From an uncultured Mucilaginibacter sp. (GTDB lineage: Bacteria; Bacteroidota; Bacteroidia; Sphingobacteriales; Sphingobacteriaceae), in NCBI GenBank assembly GCA_903915155.1, contig CAIWRU010000065.1, forward strand, positions 1 to 36,260: DNA of 36,260 nucleotides. The letters are read 5' to 3'. The translations under genes and the position numbers were made by a program. Numbering within the stretch: position 1 is the stretch's first letter; every line of letters begins with the position of its first letter. The notes below the pieces were generated by a model. It did not search any database. It was not told where the DNA came from and saw only the letters and a program-made list of their open reading frames with translations. Shown piece after piece: positions 10,306 to 18,346 of this stretch.

Positions 10306-10370
10306 ATCTCTTTTTAAACGACATATCCGGCTACCGTTTTTGAACAGCAGCCGGAGTATTAATATCTATC

Positions 10371-10470
10371 AGCCCCCTCTAAATCTCCCCCGGAAGGGGA
10401 GACTTAAACTGCGCTGTTTTTTACCTTTTTTTTGCCCTTCCGCTTACCAGCGGAGAGGGTTTGGGTGGGG
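10371..10470. repeat. Intergenic C/G-block inverted repeat, family B (divergent subtype)
   Basis: agccccctctaaatctcccccggaagggga ... gcccttccgcttaccagcggagagggtttgggtgggg; fills much of the space between the kdpC fragment stop and the kdpD start. Confidence 0.75.
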
Positions 10471-10782
10471 TTACTTCATTTCATCCAATGCTACGTTCAA
10501 TTTTAAAACATTAACCTTTGGCGGCCCGAATAATCCCAATAAAGGCTGTTCGGTATTTTCAGCTACAAGGTTCGAAATTTTATCGGCAGGTATGTTTCTC
10601 ACTTTTGCGATACGTGCTACCTGTATTTGTGCCCCGGCCGGTGACAGGTCGGGGTCTAAGCCACTACCCGATGCGGTAACCAGTTCGGCAGGTATCTGCG
10701 CGCGGGTTACACCAGGGTTGTGCTTTAAGAAAACATTGATCAGCGAATCCACATTTTTTAAATAATCAGGGGTGATATTTTA
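10471..10782 (-). pseudogene. kdpC: Truncated kdpC (3' half only)
   Basis: NITPDYLKNVDSLINVFLKHNPGVTRAQIPAELVTASGSGLDPDLSPAGAQIQVARIAKVRNIP matches the KdpC C-terminal half (VTASGSGLDP). Two in-frame stops (TGA TAA) lie immediately upstream; the TM and N-terminal half are absent. Confidence 0.85.
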
Positions 10783-10973
10783 TCATAAGCAGTATCGATA
10801 GTGTCCTGTATTTTTTTCTGAATTTCACGATCAGTAACATCAGCAATGTACACATTTATAAATCCCTGCCGCGCCAATAAACTAAGTGAAAAAAGTTCTT
10901 TATTGTCAAAATCGAATGATTTATTTATGAAATATTGAGTGTCAATAAAAAGGTTTCGGCATACTAAATCCAT
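10758..10973 (-). pseudogene. Truncated PIN-like (possibly DUF4935-type) ORF, 5' fragment
   Basis: 71-aa ORF MDLVCRNLFIDTQYFINKSFDFDNKELFSLSLL... resembles the PIN N-terminal pattern (FIDT..). It ends by running out of frame into kdpC sequence. Confidence 0.5.
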
Positions 10974-11176
10974 AAGTAAAGATAATTTTCAGAAATTCCA
11001 GATATTAGTAAATCTACGAACATTATAATGTTCAAATACTATCGTCCCTTTTGTTTCTTAAGAAATCGGGGGTTAGGTTATACCCAAATTCCGCACCCTA
11101 CCTATATAATGGACTGATTTTCAGCCTGCGGTCGGCGTTTCCACCGCACAATCAATGTACAAAACCTTTCAAACGC

Positions 11177-11207
11177 AAAAAAGCCTCTAACTTTCGTTAA
11201 AGGCTTT
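11177..11207 (-). terminator. Rho-independent terminator downstream of tRNA-Met
   Basis: Minus strand AAGCCTTTAAC-GAAA-GTTAGAGGCTTTTTT: about 10-bp stem (one G-U), GAAA tetraloop, T run. Confidence 0.8.
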
Positions 11208-11219
11208 GCATTGACTGGG

Positions 11220-11292
<73 letters not shown>

Positions 11293-11436
11293 CTGTTTTG
11301 TTGTTATTACTTCTCGCTCATAACTGCGAAAAGTGTGCCAATTAAACCAAAAATGCAATTTACATCCCGTTTAAATTGGACTGCAAAGATATAATTCGTT
11401 TCTTTGCAGTCCAAATATTATTTGATTTATTTTTAT

Positions 11437-12312
11437 ATGGCCCACAAAGCAGGTTTTGTAAGCATTATTGGTAAACCGAACGCAGGTAAATCAACCCTGA
11501 TGAATGCGCTTGTGGGCGAAAAAATGTCCATCATTACCCCCAAGGCGCAAACTACGCGTCACCGTATTTTAGGCATTGTTAACGAGGATGATTACCAGAT
11601 AGTTTTTTCTGACACGCCCGGTGTGATAAAACCACACTACGCGTTGCACGAAAGCATGATGCACCAGGTTGATGGCTCGATAGTAGACGCCGACCTGATA
11701 CTGCTGGTAACCGATATATATGAAGAGTTTGACGAAGCCGACGTACTAAAAAAACTCGAAGGTTCATTAGCGCCCGTTGCGGTTCTCATCAATAAGGTTG
11801 ACCAAAGTGATGAGGAAACGGTTAAGGCCAAGGTTGAATTTTGGAAAGAAAAGTTAAACCCTAAGGCGATTTTCGCTATATCGGCACTGAAGGATTATAA
11901 TGTGTTGGCCGTAATGAATTTTGTTATTGAGCATTTGCCCGAGCATCCGCCGTATTATGAAAAAGATGCGCTGACTGATCGTAATGACCGGTTCTTCGCT
12001 TCGGAAATGATACGTGCGCAAATACTTAAACAATATAAAAAAGAAATACCATACAGTGCCGAGGTTATTGTGACGGCGTTTGTTGAGGGCGAAAAGTTAC
12101 ACCGCATCAGCGCCGAAATTATCGTAGAGCGCGATTCACAAAAAAATATAATAATTGGCGAAGGCGGTAAAATGCTTAAAATAGTAGGCACCTACGCCCG
12201 CCGCGACATGGAAGACTTTTTCCAGAAAAAAGTATTTTTGGAGATGTTTGTTAAGGTAATACCCGACTGGCGCAGCAAAAAGAATTACCTGAAGAAATTT
12301 GGGTACGAATAG
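11437..12312 (+). CDS. era: GTPase Era
   Basis: GKPNAGKSTLMNALVGEKMSIITPKAQTTRHRILGI, DTPGVIKPHYALHESM, NKVDQ, and KH-domain motif IIVERDSQKNIIIGEGGKMLK. Confidence 0.96.
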   Translation: MAHKAGFVSIIGKPNAGKSTLMNALVGEKMSIITPKAQTTRHRILGIVNEDDYQIVFSDTPGVIKPHYALHESMMHQVDGSIVDADLILLVTDIYEEFDEADVLKKLEGSLAPVAVLINKVDQSDEETVKAKVEFWKEKLNPKAIFAISALKDYNVLAVMNFVIEHLPEHPPYYEKDALTDRNDRFFASEMIRAQILKQYKKEIPYSAEVIVTAFVEGEKLHRISAEIIVERDSQKNIIIGEGGKMLKIVGTYARRDMEDFFQKKVFLEMFVKVIPDWRSKKNYLKKFGYE

Positions 12313-12330
12313 TAGCAAGTACAAAGTAGT

Positions 12331-12430
12331 AAGTCTTGAGTCCAAAGTCAATTCTTATTACGTTAAACAAAAATTTGTCGTGAGTTGTATTGACTACAGA
12401 CTCAAGACTACAGACTTAAGACTTAAGACT
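12331..12430. repeat. Intergenic imperfect inverted repeat between era and der
   Basis: aagtcttgagtccaaagtcaat versus ttgactacagactcaagact...; core gtcttgagtc/gactcaagac is reverse complementary. Confidence 0.7.
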
Positions 12431-12435
12431 TAAAC

Positions 12436-13737
12436 ATGAGTAACATAGTAGCCATAGTGGGCAGGCCCAACGTAGGCAAATCGACCTTATATAACCGCTT
12501 AACCGAAAGCCGCAAGGCCATAGTTGATGACTTTAGCGGCGTAACGCGCGACAGGCATTATGGCATATCGGAATGGACCGGCCATAGCTTTACTGTTATT
12601 GATACCGGCGGCTATGTGGCCAACTCGGAAGATGTATTTGAAGCCGCCATCCGCGAACAGGTAATTATTGCCATTGAAGAAGCCACCGTAATTTTATTTA
12701 TGGTTGATGTTACTACCGGCATTACCGATCTTGACGATGAAATTGCCACACTTTTGCGTAAAGGGAAAAAGCCTGTTTTTGTGGTGGTGAACAAGCTTGA
12801 TAACACTTCATTGTTAGCCGACTCGATGGTATTTTACAGTTTGGGACTGGGTGAGTTGTACAACATATCGTCAATGACCGGCTCGGGAACGGGTGAGTTG
12901 CTTGATGAGGTGGTTAAGCATTTTGATGATGAGCCAACCGAACCCAATACATTGCCAAAATACGCCATTGTGGGCAGGCCAAATGTGGGTAAATCATCCA
13001 TCATTAACTCGCTGATAGGTAAGGAAAGAAATATAGTTACCCCTATTGCCGGTACTACGCGCGATTCCATCCACATACACTACAACCAGTATGGCCATGA
13101 TTTTATGCTGATTGATACAGCCGGGATGCGCAAAAAAACCAAGGTGAAGGAGAACATCGAGTTTTACTCGGTAATGCGTACCATTAAAGCCCTGGAAGAA
13201 GCCGATGTGGTTATCCTGATGATAGATGCCGTTGAAGGCATTGAATCGCAGGATATCAATATTTTTCACCTTGCCGAAAAGAACAAGAAAGGCATTGTTA
13301 TTGTGGTTAATAAGTGGGACCTGATTGAAAAAAATAACAAAACCATAAAGGTTTTTGAAGATATGATACGCCAAAAGATAGCGCCGTTTACCGATGTGCC
13401 TATCGTATTTACTTCGGTTACCGAAAAACAACGCGTGTTAAAGGTGATTGAAACTGCAAACGAAGTTTACGCCAACCGCGCGAAACGTATCCCAACCTCA
13501 AAACTGAACGAGGTGCTGTTGCCGATCATTGAGGCTATGCCACCGCCATCCATCAAAGGCAAATACGTTAAGATAAAATACATTACCCAAATTGCAGGCA
13601 CATCGCCCATGTTTGCGTTCTTTTGCAATTTGCCGCAATACGTTAAGGAACCTTACTATCGCTTTGTTGAGAATAAGCTGCGCGAAAACTTTGACTTTAC
13701 CGGCGCACCGGTACAGATATGGTTCAGGCAGAAATAA
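12436..13737 (+). CDS. der: Ribosome biogenesis GTPase Der (EngA)
   Basis: Two tandem GTPase domains: [31 protein letters not shown] and [34 protein letters not shown]-terminal KH-like region. Confidence 0.97.
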   Translation: MSNIVAIVGRPNVGKSTLYNRLTESRKAIVDDFSGVTRDRHYGISEWTGHSFTVIDTGGYVANSEDVFEAAIREQVIIAIEEATVILFMVDVTTGITDLDDEIATLLRKGKKPVFVVVNKLDNTSLLADSMVFYSLGLGELYNISSMTGSGTGELLDEVVKHFDDEPTEPNTLPKYAIVGRPNVGKSSIINSLIGKERNIVTPIAGTTRDSIHIHYNQYGHDFMLIDTAGMRKKTKVKENIEFYSVMRTIKALEEADVVILMIDAVEGIESQDINIFHLAEKNKKGIVIVVNKWDLIEKNNKTIKVFEDMIRQKIAPFTDVPIVFTSVTEKQRVLKVIETANEVYANRAKRIPTSKLNEVLLPIIEAMPPPSIKGKYVKIKYITQIAGTSPMFAFFCNLPQYVKEPYYRFVENKLRENFDFTGAPVQIWFRQK

Positions 13738-13739
13738 TA

Positions 13740-13851
13740 GGAGCCAGGATTTGAAGGATTTTTTTGGATTTACAGGATATATAAACAGGCTTAATTGAAG
13801 GCAGTATAAACCACATCCTGAAAATCTCTTTAATCCGTTAAATCCTAGTTC
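13740..13851. repeat. Intergenic imperfect inverted repeat, family A copy 2
   Basis: ggagccaggatttgaaggatttttttggatttacaggat ... atcctgaaaatctctttaatccgttaaatcctagttc; lies between the convergent stops of der and the S41 peptidase gene. Confidence 0.8.
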
Positions 13852-15441
13852 TTACTTCACCGCAGCAATCGCTTTCTTAAAGCCCACGTCATCGTCATTT
13901 ATGGCTTGATAATATGCCTGGTCGCCCCATTTAAAACGGGCTGCGTATGCCTTTATAAATGTTTTTATGGGCTGCCGCGATAGGGCTATATCATTCGAAT
14001 CCATTTCTTTTATCGTACCCGATGCGTATTGAATAAAGTCACCGAAAGTATCTTCACTTACCTGGTACTGCTTAACAAAATCATCAGCCGAGGCATATTT
14101 GCTTATGATGGGTTGCAGCTGATCTATCACAAAAGCGGTAAACAGCAGGTTATCATTCAGTTGCTGAACTAAATTAGTATCCTCAGCGGTATCGGCAGGT
14201 ACAAAAATATCGGGCATAATGCCCCCGTGACTATAAACTGCTTTCCCACTTAGCGTATGATAAGGCGATTGCTTTTTGAAAATGCTGTCGTTCAGGTTAC
14301 TTTGCTCCGAAAATAGCTCTCCCTTGTTCATTCTTGCATTCAGTTCGTTATGATAATTTTCAACACCGCCTGCATATGATTTTTGTATTGATCTGCCCGA
14401 TGGCGTGTAATACCTTGCCACGGTTAAATTCACGGCAGATTTATCGGGGAACGAGAATTGCTCCTGTACTAAACCCTTACCAAACGAACGGCGGCCAATA
14501 ATAACGGCCCTGTCCAAATCCTGCAAAGCGCCGGCCAGTATCTCACTCGCCGAGGCGGAATATTCATCTATCAGCACAGCTAGTTTTCCCTGTTGAAATT
14601 CGCCGGAGTCGGACGCAAAATAATCCGTACGAGGTTCATGTACACCCTTGGTATAAACTATCAGCTGGCCTTTCGTTAAAAACTCATCGGCCAGCGCGGT
14701 AGCTGTGTTCAAATAGCCGCCGCCATTACCACGTATGTCCAAAACAAGCTTTTTCATGCCCTGCTGTTTCAGGCTTGCCAGGGCATCGCGAAAATCGTTA
14801 TCGGTGGTGGAAGCAAACTTGCTTATTTTTATATAACCTATGTTTGGCGCCGCTATATAAGAAGCATCAATGCTGCTCATATCCACATAGCCGCGTTTAA
14901 ATGTAAAAACTTTTGTTCCGGTAATATCAGGGCCCGAAACTGTAAACGTAAGCGAGTTATCTTTAGCGGATGTAAAAACCTTATCTACCCGCTGAACCGT
15001 AAGCCCTGTACCCGAAAAACTTTTGTTGTTAACATAAAGTATGCGATCACCGCTCACCAGGCCTGCCTTAGCCGCGGGGCTATCGCTATAAACCTGTGTA
15101 ATAAAAAGGGTATCGCGTAATAATTGGTATTCAATGCCATCAAAGCCGCCTTCCAGTTTTTCATTTATGGCCTGTGCCTGTTTCGGCGGCAAGTACATGG
15201 AATGCGGGTCGAGGTTTTGCAGCAGGTTGTTAGCGGCCACCCCCTCCACGCTGTCGACATTTACCGAATCGACGTACTTTTGCCTTACCAGTTGTAAAAC
15301 CTTTGCTATTTTATCGTTATTGCCTTGTGAAAATCCAATTCCCTGGTCAAAAAAATGTCCGTTGGCCATGATCAACCCAAGGGTTATGCCAAACAAAATC
15401 AATATTACCGACCTGAAAATTATGCCCGCCGTCTTTTTCAT
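13852..15441 (-). CDS. S41 family C-terminal processing peptidase (PDZ domain)
   Basis: N-terminal TM; VRQKYVDSVNVDSV; PDZ-like DSPAAKAGLVSGDRIL; catalytic region LVLDIRGNGGGYLNTA, DEYSASASEILAGALQDLDRAVIIGRRSFGKGLVQ. Confidence 0.93.
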   Translation of the reverse strand: MKKTAGIIFRSVILILFGITLGLIMANGHFFDQGIGFSQGNNDKIAKVLQLVRQKYVDSVNVDSVEGVAANNLLQNLDPHSMYLPPKQAQAINEKLEGGFDGIEYQLLRDTLFITQVYSDSPAAKAGLVSGDRILYVNNKSFSGTGLTVQRVDKVFTSAKDNSLTFTVSGPDITGTKVFTFKRGYVDMSSIDASYIAAPNIGYIKISKFASTTDNDFRDALASLKQQGMKKLVLDIRGNGGGYLNTATALADEFLTKGQLIVYTKGVHEPRTDYFASDSGEFQQGKLAVLIDEYSASASEILAGALQDLDRAVIIGRRSFGKGLVQEQFSFPDKSAVNLTVARYYTPSGRSIQKSYAGGVENYHNELNARMNKGELFSEQSNLNDSIFKKQSPYHTLSGKAVYSHGGIMPDIFVPADTAEDTNLVQQLNDNLLFTAFVIDQLQPIISKYASADDFVKQYQVSEDTFGDFIQYASGTIKEMDSNDIALSRQPIKTFIKAYAARFKWGDQAYYQAINDDDVGFKKAIAAVK

Positions 15442-15654
15442 ACACTATCTACACAAAGTTAATAATTTGGGTTGAGTTTTTGACCGCGCTATGGCTCAAA
15501 CATTTACGTGACAGTAAATTTTACAAAAGTTTAACTGCAAAGCATTCGGATTAGCCCCGGTTTTCCGTTCCCGGGCATTTTTAGAGAAATAAAAATCCAA
15601 AAAAACGCATAATCTGTTACATCTTGTTTAATTTTGCGACATAATTCAACGCTG

Positions 15655-16470
15655 ATGGAATTTACCACCGAAAAAAGCTCGTACTACAACAACCTGGAAA
15701 AAATGCCGGTTGCGGAAATACTGGAGCATATGAACGCCGAGGACCAAACCGTGCCGCTCGCAGTTGCAAAGGCCTTGCCGCAAATTGAAAAGTTGGTGAC
15801 CATAACCGCCGAAAAAATGAAACAAGGCGGCAGGCTATTCTATATTGGCGCGGGTACCAGCGGCAGGCTGGGTGTGGTGGATGCATCGGAATGCCCGCCA
15901 ACGTTTGGTGTGCCTGCCGATTGGGTGGTAGGTATTATAGCCGGGGGTGATGTGGCTATACGTAAATCGGTTGAAAATGCTGAAGATGATCCGCAGCAAG
16001 CATGGCAGGACCTACTTGCCTATAACATTAGTGATAAAGATGTGCTGGTAGGCATAGCGGCATCGGGCACTACGCCTTATGTTATCGGCGGGTTGCAAAT
16101 GGCCACCGCGCACAATATTACCACGGGCTGTATCGTGTGTAATAGTGGCAGCCCCGTTGCCGCTGAGGCTAAATACCCGGTTGAAGTAATTACCGGCCCG
16201 GAATTTTTAACAGGATCGACCCGTATGAAGGCTGGTACCGCGCAAAAGCTGGTGTTGAATATGTTGAGTACGGCTACTATGATACAACTGGGCCGCGTAA
16301 AAGGCAATAAGATGGTTGATATGCAACTGAGCAACATCAAACTGGTTGCCCGTGGCACCCGCATGGTGATGACTGAAATCGGTGTCGACGAACAGACCGC
16401 CACCGACTTATTAAAACAGGAAGGCAGTGTAAGAAAGGCTGTAGAATTTTATAATTTAAACAAAAATTAA
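15655..16470 (+). CDS. murQ: N-acetylmuramic acid 6-phosphate etherase
   Basis: GGRLFYIGAGTSGRLGVVDASECPPTFGVP, GIAASGTTPYVIGGL and EVITGPEFLTGSTRMKAGTAQKLVLNMLST are MurQ signatures. Start chosen at 15655. Confidence 0.95.
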   Translation: MEFTTEKSSYYNNLEKMPVAEILEHMNAEDQTVPLAVAKALPQIEKLVTITAEKMKQGGRLFYIGAGTSGRLGVVDASECPPTFGVPADWVVGIIAGGDVAIRKSVENAEDDPQQAWQDLLAYNISDKDVLVGIAASGTTPYVIGGLQMATAHNITTGCIVCNSGSPVAAEAKYPVEVITGPEFLTGSTRMKAGTAQKLVLNMLSTATMIQLGRVKGNKMVDMQLSNIKLVARGTRMVMTEIGVDEQTATDLLKQEGSVRKAVEFYNLNKN

Positions 16471-16503
16471 AAGTCGCTAAATTTTGACTTTTGAATTAAA
16501 CAA

Positions 16504-17070
16504 ATGCACGAAATAGAACCATATTACCGCTGGAGGGATGACTATGTAGCATCGGAGGACGAATTTTCGCCGTTCTATGCTACACAGTACAACGAGTTTG
16601 AGTTTGATAAGCAGATATACAACTATTTACTGCATCCGCAATGGGATTCGTTTGGCTCGAATACCTTATACCTTAAGGTACTGTACGTTGATTATGACCG
16701 CTCATACACCATTATTGAGCTGATAGGCGAATGGAACGATGCTATTAACAACGATATTATGCTAATGAAGCGCGAACTGTTAGACCTGATGGTTGACCAG
16801 GGCATCAGTTATTTTATACTGATAGGCGAAAATGTGCTCAACTTTCATGCTTCGGACGATTGCTATTATGAAGAGTGGTTCCAGGATATTGACGACGGGT
16901 GGATAGCCGGTGTAAATTTCAGGGACCATGTGATAGATGAGTTTAAACGGAATAACATCGATTACTATATAAACTTTGGCGGCGAACTTGATGATGTGAA
17001 CTGGCGGGCGCTAAAACCCTTGCAGGTATTTAAGAAAGTTGAAGAACAACTGACAAAACGGCTGAATTGA
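16504..17070 (+). CDS. Hypothetical acidic protein (188 aa)
   Basis: Intact ORF with typical codon usage, 33 bp after murQ. Rich in D/E/Y; no recognised domain. Confidence 0.75.
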   Translation: MHEIEPYYRWRDDYVASEDEFSPFYATQYNEFEFDKQIYNYLLHPQWDSFGSNTLYLKVLYVDYDRSYTIIELIGEWNDAINNDIMLMKRELLDLMVDQGISYFILIGENVLNFHASDDCYYEEWFQDIDDGWIAGVNFRDHVIDEFKRNNIDYYINFGGELDDVNWRALKPLQVFKKVEEQLTKRLN

Positions 17071-17133
17071 TCATCGGTACAGGATTTGATATTAAACTAT
17101 TGCTATAAGTTTGTATCAAACTAAGCGTTATGA

Positions 17134-17159
17134 TTGTAATACAGTAAATCATAAATTTG
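17134..17159 (+). promoter_or_regulatory. Candidate Bacteroidetes promoter (TTG ... TAnnTTTG) for the BI-1 family gene
   Basis: TAAATTTG at 17152-17159 matches the -7 consensus TAnnTTTG. The upstream TTG spacing is shorter than consensus. Confidence 0.35.
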
Positions 17160-17196
17160 TATAACTAAAAACGAAAAAAATAAATTTTAATAAAAA

Positions 17197-17931
17197 ATGG
17201 AAAGTAATAACCCCAATTACGTTTACGACAGCGTAGTACAATTAGACGACAGCGCAACAGCATCGCGTAAGTACTTAGCCAAAGTTTTTGCATGGATGTT
17301 TGCCGCATTAGGAATTTCAGCGTTTGTTGCATTTGAATTCTTTCTTACCCCAAGCTTAATGAGTTTAATAATTGACCCTGTTAGGGGTGGATTTACAGGC
17401 TTAGGTTATGTGGCAATATTTGCACCTGTAGTTTTCTCATTAGTAGCCAATTTTGGATATACCAGGGTGTCATATCCTGTTATGGTTGTATTGTTCATAG
17501 CTTATGCAGCAACAATAGGCGTAAGTCTTAGTGTTTTAGGGCTTATTTATACAGGCGCTTCAATATTCAGTATGTTTTTAACATCTGCATTATTATTTGG
17601 TATCATGTCTGTTGCTGGTTATACCACAAATACCGACCTGACAAAAATGGGTTCGATTCTTATTATGATATTTATAGGTGCATTTGTTGCAAGTCTTGTA
17701 AATTTCTTTATTGGCAGCAGCCAATTACAGTATATCATAAGCTTCGTTTTTGTAGCTGTACTTATCGGGCTTACAGCATATTATATACAAATGCTGAAAA
17801 GGATCGGAGCCGGTATTGAATACGGAAGCGCTGAATCAAAAAAACTGGTTATAATAGGCGCGTTCGTACTTTATACAACATTCATCAACTTATTTATGTC
17901 GATGATGCGTTTATTCGGCAGAAGAAGATAA
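17197..17931 (+). CDS. Bax inhibitor-1/YccA family membrane protein
   Basis: Seven hydrophobic segments; YLAKVFAWMFAALGISAFVAF near the N-terminus, GAFVLYTTFINLFMSMMRLFGRRR at the C-terminus. Confidence 0.92.
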   Translation: MESNNPNYVYDSVVQLDDSATASRKYLAKVFAWMFAALGISAFVAFEFFLTPSLMSLIIDPVRGGFTGLGYVAIFAPVVFSLVANFGYTRVSYPVMVVLFIAYAATIGVSLSVLGLIYTGASIFSMFLTSALLFGIMSVAGYTTNTDLTKMGSILIMIFIGAFVASLVNFFIGSSQLQYIISFVFVAVLIGLTAYYIQMLKRIGAGIEYGSAESKKLVIIGAFVLYTTFINLFMSMMRLFGRRR

Positions 17932-17954
17932 TCGTTAAACAAATTATTCAAAAA

Positions 17955-17983
17955 AGCTGCCTTAAAAAAAGGCGGCTTTTTTT
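17955..17983 (+). terminator. Rho-independent terminator after the BI-1 family gene
   Basis: agctgcctt-aaaa-aaaggcggcttttttt hairpin with T run. Confidence 0.85.
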
Positions 17984-18070
17984 ATGTACAAAAAATCGAA
18001 ATGACACAAGGGTTATATGAGGATAAGAAGCGCTATTGCATATTACAACAATATTGCGCACATTTGCACT

Positions 18071-18180
18071 GCTTATAGAGAAAGACGGAGGGATTAGACC
18101 CTGCGATGTCTTAGCAACCTGTGCTTCACAAGGTGCTACATTCTACTTAGCCCGTTCAAAAAGGGTTAAGACAGATAAGC
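18071..18180 (+). ncRNA. SAM riboswitch (SAM-I / S-box) upstream of metH
   Basis: gcttatagagaaagacggagggattagaccctgcgatgtcttagcaacctgtgcttcacaaggtgctacattct...gataagc. S-box core (GGAGGGA..GACCCTGCGATG..TTAGCAACC..GGTGCTAcaTTC) and closing P1 gcttat/ataagc. Confidence 0.93.
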
Positions 18181-18225
18181 GAAAGTCAGATAAACACCCG
18201 ACTTTTCGACATAAGCGTATTTTTT

Positions 18226-18339
18226 AGTAGCAAGTAGTTAGTATCAAGTAGCAAGACAACTTTGTCTATTCTATTTGATTCCAACTAAACCAGGCGCTAA
18301 TTTTTAGTACTTGATACTTGATACTAACTACTTGATACT
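18226..18339. repeat. Imperfect inverted repeat (family C) in the metH leader
   Basis: agtagcaagtagttagtatcaagt (18226-) versus acttgatactaactacttgatact (18316-18339): 22 of 24 reverse-complementary positions. The right arm is identical to 36213-36236. Confidence 0.85.
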
Positions 18340-18346
18340 GTTCCAA

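Noticed and set aside
10256-10765. 169-aa plus-strand ORF over the kdpC remnant and repeat
   Set aside because: It is antisense to kdpD/kdpC and its sequence derives largely from the repeat.
18311-18346. Upstream TTG start for metH given in the ORF track
   Set aside because: It lies inside the repeat arm; the conserved MetH N-terminus fits ATG 18347.
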